Below, piece after piece: positions 1 to 7,930 of a stretch of 8,438 nt of DNA. The translations under genes were made by a program, and so were the position numbers. The stretch is from Chthoniobacterales bacterium (GTDB lineage Bacteria; Verrucomicrobiota; Verrucomicrobiia; Chthoniobacterales; UBA10450): positions 1-8,438 of the forward strand of contig JACCZQ010000118.1 of NCBI GenBank assembly GCA_013695905.1, in the 5' to 3' direction. The notes under the pieces are model-generated. The model was not told the origin of the DNA and searched no databases. It saw only the letters and a list, made by a program, of their open reading frames with translations. The first letter of the stretch is position 1, and each line of letters opens with the position of its first letter.

Positions 1-861
1 ATAGGCGTAGCGGCCGAACCGATCGATTGCGCTGTACACCGCCGTCGGGTCGTAGTGATCCATGAACGCGCAAGGGCCATAGTCGATCGTCTCCCCGGCG
101 ACGGACATATTGTCGGTGTTCATGACGCCGTGGATGAAGCCGATCAGCAGCCATTGCGCGATCAGCTCCGCCTGCGCGGCGATCACGCGATCGAGCAACG
201 CGCGGGGAGGATTCTCCGCATCCGCCGCGACCGGGCAGTGGCGCGCAATCACATGATTCGCCAGCAACCGCACACCCTCCGTGTCTCCGCGATGGGCGAA
301 AAATTCGAACGTGCCGACGCGGATGTGGCTGGCCGCGACGCGCGTGAACACCCCGCCCGGGAGCAGCGTCTCGCGGGTCACCTTTTCTCCCGTGGTCACC
401 GCTCCGAGGGCGCGGGTCGTGGGAATGCCGAGCGCCGCCATCGCCTCGCTTACGACATACTCCCGCAGCACCGGACCCAGGGCTGCTCTGCCGTCGCCGC
501 GGCGCGAGAACGGCGTGGGGCCAGAGCCTTTCAGCTGGAGATCACGCCGCAGGCCGTCACCGTCGACGACTTCGCCGAGCAGAATGGCGCGCCCGTCGCC
601 GAGTTGGGGCACGAAGCCGCCGAACTGGTGCCCCGCATAGGCCATGGCGATCGGCTCCGCACCTTCCGGCATGCGATTGCCGGCCAGGACCTCGACACCC
701 TCCGGGCTCTGGAGCCATTTCGGGTCAATCCCGAGGTGGAGCGCGAGTTCCGTGTTCGCGCGGATGAGCCGCGGCGCCGCGACAGGAGTAGGTGGCGTGC
801 GGGTGAAGAATCGCTCCGGGAGTTGGGAGTAGCTGTTGTGGAAAGGAATGGGCGAAGTCAT
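1..861 (-). CDS. selO: Protein adenylyltransferase SelO (YdiU/UPF0061 family), N-terminal 287 residues; 3' end beyond window
   Basis: SelO is a pseudokinase-fold enzyme that transfers AMP from ATP to Ser, Thr or Tyr of target proteins; in bacteria it is linked to redox stress. The visible part reads without a stop to the window edge and carries the family blocks in order: QLGDGRA (residues 86-92), [19 protein letters not shown] (108-126), REYVVSEAM (133-141), a SHIRVGTFE stretch (178-186) and [10 protein letters not shown] (244-253). K111, E134, D250, N251 and D260 match, with a constant offset of two, the ion-pair, catalytic and metal residues I recall for the Pseudomonas syringae enzyme, so the active site looks intact. 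Roughly 200 C-terminal residues, including any terminal Cys or Sec, lie outside. The ATG at 861-859 is chosen because the conserved N-terminal family sequence begins at once and no upstream in-frame ATG was found nearby; no clear Shine-Dalgarno sequence precedes it. It follows the permease gene after 69 bp. Confidence 0.95.
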   Translation of the reverse strand, partial: MTSPIPFHNSYSQLPERFFTRTPPTPVAAPRLIRANTELALHLGIDPKWLQSPEGVEVLAGNRMPEGAEPIAMAYAGHQFGGFVPQLGDGRAILLGEVVDGDGLRRDLQLKGSGPTPFSRRGDGRAALGPVLREYVVSEAMAALGIPTTRALGAVTTGEKVTRETLLPGGVFTRVAASHIRVGTFEFFAHRGDTEGVRLLANHVIARHCPVAADAENPPRALLDRVIAAQAELIAQWLLIGFIHGVMNTDNMSVAGETIDYGPCAFMDHYDPTAVYSAIDRFGRYAY

Positions 862-870
862 GTCAATGCG

Positions 871-914
871 CGGCTCGTGAGCGAAGGGGCGGCGCAGAAG
901 GTTCGCTCGTGCCG
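871..914 (-). other. Inverted repeat between the permease gene and selO
   Basis: In the 69-bp gap a perfect 7-bp inverted repeat (GAGCGAA at 879-885, TTCGCTC at 902-908) encloses 16 bases. A further 4-bp arm (CGGC at 871-874, GCCG at 911-914) lies outside an asymmetric internal loop. On the minus-strand transcript this could fold into an 11-pair stem-loop ending about 10 nt before the selO ATG. There is no following U-run, so it does not look like an ordinary Rho-independent terminator. A 5'-leader structure or a chance GC-rich repeat are both possible. Confidence 0.3.
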
Positions 915-930
915 GCGGCAACAGGCGTGT

Positions 931-1737
931 CTAACCGCCGACTGCCTGATAGTGCCCGAGGCCGCGTTTCCACATCAAGTGCGCAACTCCCCACAAGGCG
1001 AGAACCCAGCCGGTTTGGATCGCCAGCGCCTCGTACATCGCGGCGCCCTGCAGTCGTTCGAGGAAGATCGCGATCGGGCAGAACAACTCGTAATAGAACG
1101 GCAGCCACTTCATTACCGCTTGCACACCCGCCGGCATGATGTCCACGGGGAACATCTGCCCGCCCAGGAAGTATTCGAAAGAGTAAACGATGAAGACAAT
1201 CGTCGAGATCTCCAAGATCCAGAAGGCCAGCAGCGCGATGCTGTAGGTGATGAAGAACTGGATCATCGCCGCCATGAGGAGTGAAATGAAGGAGAAGACG
1301 TAAGCCTCCGGATTCGCCGGCAGGGTGATGAAGCTGCGGAAGTAGAAAAAGATCAGCCCGATCGGGATAATCGTGACGAGGGTATAAACCAGCCGGCCGC
1401 TGAGGAAGAGGCTGAAGCGGTAGCCGAGATAATTGAGCGGCTTGGTAAGAAAGGAATTGATCTGCCCTTCACGAATGTCGGAGGCGATCTGCCACTCGTC
1501 CTCGGTCGGCGTGACGAGATTCGAGACGAGGATCGTGAGCAGGTAATAGTAGATCATCGAGCCGTAATCGTAGCCCTGCAGCCCGCCGCCGCGCTCATCG
1601 AAGACGGCGCGCCAGAGAAAGACGGTCCCCGCGAGCGGAATTAATCCGAACACCGCTCGCAGCAGGTAATTCCAGCGGTAAACGAAGGTATTCTGCAGCC
1701 CGAGTTTGAAGACGGAGACGTATTTTGCTGCTTCCAT
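931..1737 (-). CDS. ABC-2 type transporter permease (DUF990 / ABC-2 family 6-like)
   Basis: This is a 268-residue integral membrane protein. About six hydrophobic segments are visible, at roughly residues 26-46, 60-76, 116-136, 145-168, 170-190 and 236-254. The cytoplasmic block SDIREGQINSFLTKPLNY (residues 86-103) between the second and third segments is typical of the ABC-2 family group once called DUF990, which forms the channel half of exporters of unknown or drug-like substrates. Such permeases work with a separate ATP-binding protein, and often a second permease; neither is present in the window, so the substrate cannot be named. The ATG at 1737-1735 lies only 3 bp after the pdxA stop, which suggests translational coupling. 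The gene ends in TAG at 933-931. The length is normal for the family and no damage is seen. Confidence 0.88.
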   Translation of the reverse strand: MEAAKYVSVFKLGLQNTFVYRWNYLLRAVFGLIPLAGTVFLWRAVFDERGGGLQGYDYGSMIYYYLLTILVSNLVTPTEDEWQIASDIREGQINSFLTKPLNYLGYRFSLFLSGRLVYTLVTIIPIGLIFFYFRSFITLPANPEAYVFSFISLLMAAMIQFFITYSIALLAFWILEISTIVFIVYSFEYFLGGQMFPVDIMPAGVQAVMKWLPFYYELFCPIAIFLERLQGAAMYEALAIQTGWVLALWGVAHLMWKRGLGHYQAVGG

Positions 1738-1740
1738 GGA

Positions 1741-2622
1741 TCAGCGGTTCGCCACCAGCTCGGCCGCGAGGTTGATCGCCGCGATCATGCTGTCGGGTCG
1801 CGCGATGCCTTTGCCGGCAATCTCGAAGGCGGTGCCGTGATCCGGACTGGTGCGAGGGAAGGGGAGACCGAGCGTCACGTTCACGCCTTCATCGAAGGCA
1901 TGCAGCTTCAGTGGGATCAATCCCTGGTCGTGATACATGCAAAGCACCGCGTCGAAATCGCCGGCGACGGCACGGTTGAAAACGGTGTCGGGGGAGAAGG
2001 GGCCGGTGAAGAGAGGGTGAGAGGTGAGAGGTGAGAGGTGAGAGGTGTTCAGCTCGTCGATCGCCGGTGCGATGATTGACACTTCTTCTGTGCCGATGGT
2101 GCCGGATTCGCCTGCGTGAGGGTTTAGTCCTGCGACGGCAATACGCGGGCTCCGGCTGAGGCGGCGTTGCACAAAGGTTGCAAGCAGTTTTCCGACGCGG
2201 ACAATTTCGTTCTGCGTGAGTAACTCCGGCACCCGCTGCAGCGGTTCGTGCGTCGTGACGAGCGCCACCGTGAGCCGGCCGCCGGTGAGCAGCATCGCGT
2301 AGTTTGACGCGCCGGTGCGGTCGGCGAAGAACTCCGTCTGCCCCGGAAGGCGGAAGCCGATGTCGTACATGCGCGCTTTGTGAATCGGCCCGGTCACCAC
2401 CGCCGCAATCTCGCCGCGCATTGCGAGTTCCACCGCCTCGTCGAGCGCAGCCGCCGCGGCGCGGGCGCTCTCCGGCGTCGGCTGACCGGCGGTGCCGCAC
2501 CGTTCGCCTATGACACGGTAATCGGCCGCCGCTGACGCTCGCCCCGAGCGGAGGGCCGCGTCGATAATCTCCGGTCCGATGCCGGCTGAATCACCAAGAG
2601 TGATGCCGATCGTCGGGCGCAT
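1741..2622 (-). CDS. pdxA: 4-hydroxythreonine-4-phosphate dehydrogenase PdxA
   Basis: PdxA oxidises 4-phosphohydroxy-L-threonine with NAD(P)+ in the DXP-dependent route to pyridoxal 5'-phosphate, acting as a cytosolic metal-dependent dimer. Family blocks are clear: GDSAGIGPE (residues 10-18; the second residue after G is usually P), TGPIHKA (77-83), GQTEFFAD (94-101), TTHEPL (123-128), GLNPHAGE (165-172), MYHDQGLIPLK (229-239) and a LPFPRTSPDHGTA stretch (253-265). H125, H169 and H231 correspond to the three metal-binding histidines of the E. coli enzyme (166, 211, 266). At 293 residues it is about 35 shorter than E. coli PdxA, mostly between the first block and TGPIHK, while the loop at 192-205 is longer and is encoded by a 7-bp tandem repeat. 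The start is firm: an in-frame TGA lies four codons upstream with no other start between. A PdxA2-type sugar-acid phosphate dehydrogenase is possible, but no DUF1537 kinase partner is seen and surA adjacency favours PdxA. Confidence 0.95.
   Translation of the reverse strand: MRPTIGITLGDSAGIGPEIIDAALRSGRASAAADYRVIGERCGTAGQPTPESARAAAAALDEAVELAMRGEIAAVVTGPIHKARMYDIGFRLPGQTEFFADRTGASNYAMLLTGGRLTVALVTTHEPLQRVPELLTQNEIVRVGKLLATFVQRRLSRSPRIAVAGLNPHAGESGTIGTEEVSIIAPAIDELNTSHLSPLTSHPLFTGPFSPDTVFNRAVAGDFDAVLCMYHDQGLIPLKLHAFDEGVNVTLGLPFPRTSPDHGTAFEIAGKGIARPDSMIAAINLAAELVANR
2011..2047. repeat. 7-bp tandem repeat (GAGAGGT)4 inside pdxA
   Basis: Four perfect head-to-tail copies of GAGAGGT run from 2019 to 2046, preceded by a degenerate copy GAGAGGGT at 2011-2018. 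On the coding strand the unit is ACCTCTC. Because 7 is not a multiple of 3, successive copies are read in different frames, giving the low-complexity stretch TSHLSPLTSHPLF at residues 193-205 of PdxA. The site falls in a surface-type loop between the helix ending IDEL and the conserved GPFSPDT block, where E. coli PdxA has a loop about seven residues shorter. Confidence 0.93.
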
Positions 2623-2674
2623 GGCGCATTGTCAGCAACGCTGCGCCTGCTCGCAAGCCGCCTGCTGCGTCAGG

Positions 2675-3655
2675 CTAGAACGTCCGGATCGTCGCCTTCT
2701 GGCGCAGGCCGGCCAGCCAGTTCTCCTGCAACCGCTGCGCCTCTTCCTGGACCAGCCTCTTCTCAATGTCGGCCCGGACTTCAGCGAGTGGCTTCGTCAT
2801 GCCGCCGCGTTTGTCGTCCACCTTGAGGATGTAAAAGTTGCCGCCCAGCTCGACGAGGCTGCTCATCCGCCCTTTTGGAGTGCCGAACGCCACCTTCTCC
2901 AGCTGCGGCGCGAGCGTGTTCCGCTCCACCCAGCCCCAGTCGCCGCCGCTGTCGCGGGTGCTGTCTTCCGAATACATCTGCGCCATCCGCTCAAAATCAG
3001 CACCGCCCGCAAGTTTCCCCAGGATTTCTTCCGCCATCGCTTTTTGCGCGCTGGCGTTTCCTTCCTCGGCGCGGTTCGGGATCATGATCAGCCGCAGCTT
3101 CACTTCTTCCTTCGAGGTAAACTCCGCACGGTTCTTCCGGTAATATTGCTCGATCTTCACCGGCGACGCGACCGTGTTCGGTTTCACGTTTTTGCCGCGC
3201 ATCGCCGCGACGATGATCTTCTCGAATTCGTTCTTCCGAAATTCGCTGAGCGAGAAATTCTGCGCCTCCAGCATTTTGATGAACGCGTTCCGGTCGCCGC
3301 CGAAATTCTCCCGGATGATTTCATTCATCCGCTGCTCCACGAAATAATCGGGCAGCGACAGTTTTTCCTCCTTAAACGCCTGCACGATCAGCTGCCGATC
3401 GATCAGGTCCTGGAGCGCAAGGCGGCGGGCTTCCGTGAGTTGCTTCGCCAGTTCCTCGCCGCGCAGCTGTGAGCGGAGCAGACGCTCACGCGGCATCGAG
3501 ACCATCCGCACCTGGCCGAGGGTGATCACCTCGCCGTTCACAACGGCGGCGATGCCGTCGATGATTTCAGGTTCGGCCGCCCGCGCGCCGTGGCAAAGCG
3601 GCGACGAAAGGAGGGCGACGGTCGCGATAATGGCGAGAAACAAAGGACGAATCAT
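2675..3655 (-). CDS. surA: SurA-like periplasmic chaperone / peptidyl-prolyl cis-trans isomerase, single parvulin domain
   Basis: The predicted role is folding and escort of outer-membrane proteins in the periplasm. The 326-residue protein opens with a signal peptide: R3, a hydrophobic core at 4-20 and an ARA cleavage motif at 24-26. The mature part starts with the SurA N-terminal pattern IIDGIAAVVNGEVIT (31-45), followed by a helical chaperone region to about 155. One parvulin domain spans about 183-283, with recognisable blocks VKLRLIMIP, ADFERMAQMYSED, SGGDWGWV and FYILKVDD. A charged helix at 290-315 closes the protein. E. coli SurA is about 430 residues with two parvulin domains, so this is a one-domain form. 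C21 is not in a proper lipobox, so a lipoprotein is unlikely. The ATG at 3655-3653 is 4 bp after the mfd stop and has an upstream AGGAAG. The adjacent pdxA supports the SurA name, though a generic PpiC-type isomerase is the alternative. Confidence 0.88.
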   Translation of the reverse strand: MIRPLFLAIIATVALLSSPLCHGARAAEPEIIDGIAAVVNGEVITLGQVRMVSMPRERLLRSQLRGEELAKQLTEARRLALQDLIDRQLIVQAFKEEKLSLPDYFVEQRMNEIIRENFGGDRNAFIKMLEAQNFSLSEFRKNEFEKIIVAAMRGKNVKPNTVASPVKIEQYYRKNRAEFTSKEEVKLRLIMIPNRAEEGNASAQKAMAEEILGKLAGGADFERMAQMYSEDSTRDSGGDWGWVERNTLAPQLEKVAFGTPKGRMSSLVELGGNFYILKVDDKRGGMTKPLAEVRADIEKRLVQEEAQRLQENWLAGLRQKATIRTF

Positions 3656-3659
3656 CGGT

Positions 3660-6600
3660 TCAAATCTTCCTGATTAGTTCGAGCACTGCGGCAAGTCGCC
3701 GCTCGATTCTGTCGGCAATAAGGCGAGGGAATTTTCCTCCCACAAGTAAAAAATCCCCCCGGCGCGTCAGCATTACCTTGTCTGCGCGAACTTCCACGCG
3801 GGTCACCCCGGCTTTGGCGGCCGCGAGCTTGATCTCGGTCAGAATGAGCAAATTGTCAACCGCCGGCGGGAATTTCCCAAACCGATCGCGCCACTCTTTC
3901 CGGAGCTGATCCCACTGTTCGCGGGTGCTGATTTGGGCCAGCGCGCGATACGCCTGGATGCGCAGAGTTGCGTCGCCGAGGTAGCTGCCGGGGATGAACG
4001 CCGGCACGCGTTCCTCCGCTCCGCGCTGCACAAATTCCGCTTCGTTCGTGGCGACAAAATCCAGCCGCACGTCCACCTCAAGCCGCGCCTTGTATTTCTC
4101 GCCTTTCAGCTGCGCCACCGCCTGCTTGAGGAGCTGGCAGTAAAGATCGAAACCGACCGCGACGATGTGACCGCTTTGCGCCGTCCCGAGGATGCTCCCG
4201 GCGCCGCGGATCTCCAGGTCCCGCATCGCGATCCGGAACCCGGCGCCTAACGAGCTGTATTGCTTGATCGCATTAATCCGCTTGCGCGCTGCGCCGACGG
4301 TCATCATCTCGCGCGGGAGCATCAGATACGCGTAGGCCTTGTGCTCGGCACGTCCCACGCGGCCGCGGAGTTGATACAGATCGGCGAGTCCGAAGCGATC
4401 CGCGCGGTCGATGATGATCGTGTTGGCATTGGGAATATCGAGCCCGCTCTCGATGATCGTGGTGCTCACCAGCACGTCGATTTTTCCCGCGACGAAGCCG
4501 GACATCACCGTCTCCAGCGTGTCCGCATCCATCTGACCGTGGCCGTATTCCACCTGCGCCTTCGGGCAGAGCTCCGCGATACGGTCGCGCACTTTCTCGA
4601 TCGAATCGATGCGATTATGGAGAAAATAAACCTGCCCCTGCCGGTCGAGCTCACGGTTGATCGCGTCGCGGATGATCCGCTCATCGTAGCCGCAGACGAC
4701 CGTTTCCACCGGGAGGCGATTCAGCGGTGGCGTCTCGATCGTGGACATATCCTTTACGCCGACTAACGAGAGGTAGAGCGTCCGCGGGATGGGCGTGGCG
4801 GAGAGCGTCAACACATCGACGAGCTTGAACAGCTCCTTGAACTTCTCCTTGTGCAGCACGCCGAAGCGCTGCTCTTCATCGATCACGACGAGCCCCAGAT
4901 CCTTGAAGACCACGTCACCCGAAATCAGCCGGTGCGTGCCGATCACGATATCCACTCCGCCGTCCGCGAGCAGCTTCAGCACCTTCTTCTGCTCCGCGGG
5001 AGAGCGGAAGCGGCTCAGCATCTCCACCCGCACCGGGTAATCGAGCATCCGCTGCCGGAACGTCTCGAAATGCTGTTGCGCCAGCACCGTCGTCGGCGTG
5101 AGCACCGCCACCTGCTTGCCCTCCATCACCGCCTTGAACGCGGCGCGGATCGCCACCTCCGTCTTCCCGAACCCTACATCGCCGCAGATCAGGCGGTCCA
5201 TGGAGCGCGCCTGCTCCATGTCGCGTTTCGTCGCCTCGATCGCCTTCAGCTGATCGACGGTCTCGCGATACGGAAACGAATGCTCGAACTCGTGCTGCCA
5301 TTTTGTGTCTGATCCAAAGGCGTGCCCGAGCTGCGTCTCCCGCTCCGCCTGGACCTCGAGCATCTTGCCCGCGTAGTCGAAGATCGAGGCAGCGGCGTTC
5401 TTCTTCGCGCGCGCCCATTTCGCATCGGCGAGCGAGCTGAGCGGCGGTGATTTTTTGCCGACGCCGACATAACGCGACACAAGATACGCCTGCTCCAGCG
5501 GCACGTAGAGCCTGGCGTCGTCGGCAAACTCGAGGGCAAGCGCCTCCTGCTCGCCACCGCCGGGCGCGGGCATCTGCAGCAGCTCGAGGAATCGGCCGAC
5601 GCCGTGCTCGAGGTGCACCACGAGATCGCCTTCGGTCAACTCGCTGAAGTCGATCTGCGCTCGATTGCGCGCGAGCTTTTCGGCGCGTTGCAGGCGGCGC
5701 CGGCCGTGCGTGGTGGAGCGGCCGAACAGCTCCGCCGCGGAGAGCGCGACGAACCGACCCGCCGGAAATGTGAAGCTGTGGGGGAGGGTGCCTTCTGCGA
5801 GGTCGATCCCGTCGAGCGCACCGTCCACAACCGCCATGATCTCGCGGAAGCGCTCGATCTCGCCCTCGGTCTGGAAATAGATGACGACGTGGGAGCCTTC
5901 CTGCTTCCACTGCTGCAAACGCGCGGCGAACTGCGCCCGCTTCGCTTCCAGCAGCATGAAATCGCCGACCGCGAATTCACCCACTTCGGCATCGTGAAAC
6001 GCGGCGTCGTAGTTCTCCTCGCCCTCGCCGCCGAGCCAAGTTTCGGCGAGGAGGATCTGCGCGTCGTCACCTTCTTCCGGTGCCACCGCGACGCGCAGGT
6101 GCTGCTTCGTCACGTAATCGCGGACGTGGCCGCTCTGGTCTTCGGCTGCGCCTAACAGGATATCGACGGTCTGCAGATTCCGGACGGAGGTTTGCGTGTC
6201 GATGTCGAACTCGCGGAGCGACTCGATTTCATCCCCGAAAAACTCCGCCCGCACCGGCAGCTGCGCCTGCCACGAGTAGAGGTCGAGAATGCCACCGCGG
6301 ACCGCGAATTGCCCGCGGGTGGTGACCTGCGTCACCCGGTCGTAGCCGGCTTTGCCTAACGAGTCGAGGAGCGACTCCCTGCCGTCGGCCGCACCGCGTT
6401 TCAGGCGCAGCGAGGCCGACTTCAAGGCGTGGGCTTTCGGCGCCGGTTGATCGAGCGCCGCCCGCGTGGTAACGAGGAGGTGCGGCCCTGCTTCGCGGGT
6501 GACGCGATCGAGGAGCGCGAGGCGTTCGGCGGTGATCTCCGGATCGGGCAGGATGTTCTCCACGGCGGCGAATTCCGCCTCGGGGAGAAAGAGCGCCTGC

Positions 6601-6845
6601 GGTGCCCAGTTGATGAGACTCTCGTAGAGCAGCTCCTGCGCGCGCACGGTGGGGCAGATGACCCAGAGCGTCCTGGGTGTCTCACGTGCCAGGGTGGCGA
6701 CGAGCAGCGCCTGCGCCGGCTCCGCCACATGGGAGAATGCCACCGGCCACTGCGCGGCCTTGATCGCGCGCAGCTGCTGCGCGATCGGCTGGGCCTCCGC
6801 GACACGTGTGAGCAGGTCAAGGCCGCGGGAGTTCTGCACCGGCAA
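3660..6845 (-). CDS. mfd: Transcription-repair coupling factor Mfd
   Basis: Mfd is a DNA translocase that removes RNA polymerase stalled at lesions and recruits UvrA for nucleotide excision repair. Domains of the 1061-residue protein, in order: a UvrB-like N-terminal region (about 20-340, with [16 protein letters not shown] at 175-190); the RNA polymerase-interacting domain (about 403-465, starting [15 protein letters not shown]); and the RecG-like helicase core with Walker A GDVGFGKT (555-562), [11 protein letters not shown] (583-593), GTHRLI (636-641), DEEQ box (656-659), SATPIPRTL (682-690), [14 protein letters not shown] (794-807) and [14 protein letters not shown] (825-838). The TRG-type block follows around 870-900 and the TRCF C-terminal domain from about 910. 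E. coli Mfd has 1148 residues; most of the difference lies before the polymerase-binding domain. There is no ATG near the 5' end: TTG at 6845 or GTG at 6839 must be the start, and the frame upstream has only a CTG. The TGA stop is 4 bp before surA. Confidence 0.97.
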   Translation of the reverse strand: MPVQNSRGLDLLTRVAEAQPIAQQLRAIKAAQWPVAFSHVAEPAQALLVATLARETPRTLWVICPTVRAQELLYESLINWAPQALFLPEAEFAAVENILPDPEITAERLALLDRVTREAGPHLLVTTRAALDQPAPKAHALKSASLRLKRGAADGRESLLDSLGKAGYDRVTQVTTRGQFAVRGGILDLYSWQAQLPVRAEFFGDEIESLREFDIDTQTSVRNLQTVDILLGAAEDQSGHVRDYVTKQHLRVAVAPEEGDDAQILLAETWLGGEGEENYDAAFHDAEVGEFAVGDFMLLEAKRAQFAARLQQWKQEGSHVVIYFQTEGEIERFREIMAVVDGALDGIDLAEGTLPHSFTFPAGRFVALSAAELFGRSTTHGRRRLQRAEKLARNRAQIDFSELTEGDLVVHLEHGVGRFLELLQMPAPGGGEQEALALEFADDARLYVPLEQAYLVSRYVGVGKKSPPLSSLADAKWARAKKNAAASIFDYAGKMLEVQAERETQLGHAFGSDTKWQHEFEHSFPYRETVDQLKAIEATKRDMEQARSMDRLICGDVGFGKTEVAIRAAFKAVMEGKQVAVLTPTTVLAQQHFETFRQRMLDYPVRVEMLSRFRSPAEQKKVLKLLADGGVDIVIGTHRLISGDVVFKDLGLVVIDEEQRFGVLHKEKFKELFKLVDVLTLSATPIPRTLYLSLVGVKDMSTIETPPLNRLPVETVVCGYDERIIRDAINRELDRQGQVYFLHNRIDSIEKVRDRIAELCPKAQVEYGHGQMDADTLETVMSGFVAGKIDVLVSTTIIESGLDIPNANTIIIDRADRFGLADLYQLRGRVGRAEHKAYAYLMLPREMMTVGAARKRINAIKQYSSLGAGFRIAMRDLEIRGAGSILGTAQSGHIVAVGFDLYCQLLKQAVAQLKGEKYKARLEVDVRLDFVATNEAEFVQRGAEERVPAFIPGSYLGDATLRIQAYRALAQISTREQWDQLRKEWRDRFGKFPPAVDNLLILTEIKLAAAKAGVTRVEVRADKVMLTRRGDFLLVGGKFPRLIADRIERRLAAVLELIRKI
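3666..3671 (-). promoter_or_regulatory. Shine-Dalgarno sequence for surA within the end of mfd
   Basis: AGGAAG on the minus strand ends 10 nt before the surA ATG and lies within the last codons of mfd. The spacing is slightly long but usable. With the 4-bp gap it suggests that ribosomes finishing mfd help to start surA. It is the only clear Shine-Dalgarno match in front of the genes of this window. Confidence 0.5.
3747..3753 (-). other. U UUU UUA slippery heptamer in mfd (possible -1 frameshift site)
   Basis: The mfd codons GAT TTT TTA (residues 1031-1033) form the heptamer T TTT TTA in the phase needed for a -1 slip. It is preceded directly by a run of six G. The -1 frame stays open for 31 codons and stops at a TGA (3654-3652) that overlaps the surA ATG as ATGA. 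Only weak 4-bp hairpins are seen downstream, and no experimentally defined stimulator is recognised, so function is unproven. Confidence 0.2.
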
Positions 6846-6913
6846 TGCTTCGCCAGATCGCGTGCGGGTGCAATGCGCGCGCGGCGCGAACAGGCGGGTG
6901 CCTTCCGCGGTTT

Positions 6914-7930
6914 TTACAAATCGCGGCCGATGGCGTTCGCCACCGCGCGCATCCGCGGGACGAGCTTGGCTAGCGTTTCCGGCAGCAGCGCCTGCTCACC
7001 GTCGCTTTTCGCGTGTTCTGGCGAATCGTGCACCTCAAGCATGATGGCGTCCGCCCCCGCCGCGATGGAGGCAAGCGCCATCTGCGGGATGAATTCCCGC
7101 AAACCGACGGCGTGGGTGGGGTCCACCACCACCGGCAGATGTGTCTTCGCCTTCAGGATCGGCACAGCGCTCAAATCGAGCGTGTAACGCGTGCCCGCTT
7201 CGAACGTGCGGATGCCCCGCTCGCACAGGAGCAGATTCGTGTTGCCTTCGTTCAGGATGTACTCAGCGCTGAGGATCAGCTCGTTCACGGTCGCCCCGAA
7301 GCCGCGCTTCAGCAGCACCGGCAGGTGACTGCGGCCGACCTCCCGGAGGAGGGAAAAGTTCTGCATGTTCCGCGCGCCGATCTGCAGGCAATCGGCATAA
7401 CGCTCCACCACCGGCAGATCGCGCGCGTCCATCACTTCGGTGATGACCGGCAGGCCGGTTTCGTTGCGCGCCTCGGCGAGGAACCGGAGCCCTTCCTCGC
7501 GTAAACCTTGGAAGCTGTAAGGCGAGGTGCGCGGTTTGAACGCACCGCCGCGCAACATGCTGGCGCCGGATTCCTTCAGCATCCGCGCGATGTTCAGCAT
7601 CTGCTCACGGCCTTCGACGGAGCAGGGGCCGCAGATCAGGGCGACGGCGGAATTCCCGCCGATGCTGAGCCCGCAGATCTCGACAGTGGAGGCGGCGCGG
7701 CGCGTGTCTCGCGCGGCGAGTTTGTAGGGCTTGGCCGCCGGGACGATGGCTTCGACGCCAGGCATCGCGGCGAGAGGCTTCTCGCGGATCATCGGCTCGG
7801 GACCGACCACTCCGACGATGACGCGGGCGCCTTCACGGCTCACCTGCGCTTCCAGGCCGAACTCGCGTACCTGCGCGACGATCTGCGCGATTTGCTCTTC
7901 GGTCGCCGTGGATTCAGTGATGATGATCAT
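6914..7930 (-). CDS. aroF: 3-deoxy-7-phosphoheptulonate (DAHP) synthase, type I-beta with N-terminal regulatory domain
   Basis: The enzyme condenses phosphoenolpyruvate with erythrose 4-phosphate, the first step of the shikimate pathway to aromatic amino acids. The 338-residue protein has the same length and layout as the Thermotoga maritima enzyme: a ferredoxin-like N-terminal domain (about 1-70, MIIITESTATEEQI onward) that in that enzyme carries feedback control by tyrosine and phenylalanine, then a TIM barrel. Barrel blocks are ICGPCSVEGRE (99-109), LRGGAFKPRTSPYSFQG (126-142), QIGARNMQNF (183-192), LLKRGF, CERGIRTFE (236-244) and VVDPTHAVG (268-276). Metal ligands are C103, H273, E299 and D310, each one residue after their T. 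maritima equivalents. I start at the ATG 7930-7928, because family members begin with M-I-h-h; an in-frame TTG at 7984 would add 18 unrelated residues. The TAA stop lies 68 bp before mfd. Feedback control here is inferred from the domain only. Confidence 0.96.
   Translation of the reverse strand: MIIITESTATEEQIAQIVAQVREFGLEAQVSREGARVIVGVVGPEPMIREKPLAAMPGVEAIVPAAKPYKLAARDTRRAASTVEICGLSIGGNSAVALICGPCSVEGREQMLNIARMLKESGASMLRGGAFKPRTSPYSFQGLREEGLRFLAEARNETGLPVITEVMDARDLPVVERYADCLQIGARNMQNFSLLREVGRSHLPVLLKRGFGATVNELILSAEYILNEGNTNLLLCERGIRTFEAGTRYTLDLSAVPILKAKTHLPVVVDPTHAVGLREFIPQMALASIAAGADAIMLEVHDSPEHAKSDGEQALLPETLAKLVPRMRAVANAIGRDL

Noticed and set aside
55..1284. A 409-codon open frame on the plus strand
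   Set aside because: It lies antisense to selO, the gap and the permease gene, is Arg/Ala/Glu-rich with no recognisable domain, and arises from GC-rich codon structure of the real genes opposite.
2659..2677. Hairpin (GCCTG/CAGGC) at the surA stop codon and a repeated CGCCTGCT in the 52-bp surA-pdxA gap
   Set aside because: Only a 5-bp stem without a U-run; too weak to call a terminator between genes that are probably co-transcribed.
2579..3472. A 297-codon open frame on the plus strand
   Set aside because: It is antisense to surA and part of pdxA, whose products are clearly recognisable; the plus-strand product has no known motifs.
4245..6360. Three copies of GCCTAAC (4245-4251, 6150-6156, 6354-6360), resembling integron attC core sites and giving the rare TTA-GGC codon pair in mfd
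   Set aside because: All are in the same orientation inside conserved mfd codons, with no paired GTTRRRY partner or imperfect palindrome; slight excess over chance but no supported function.
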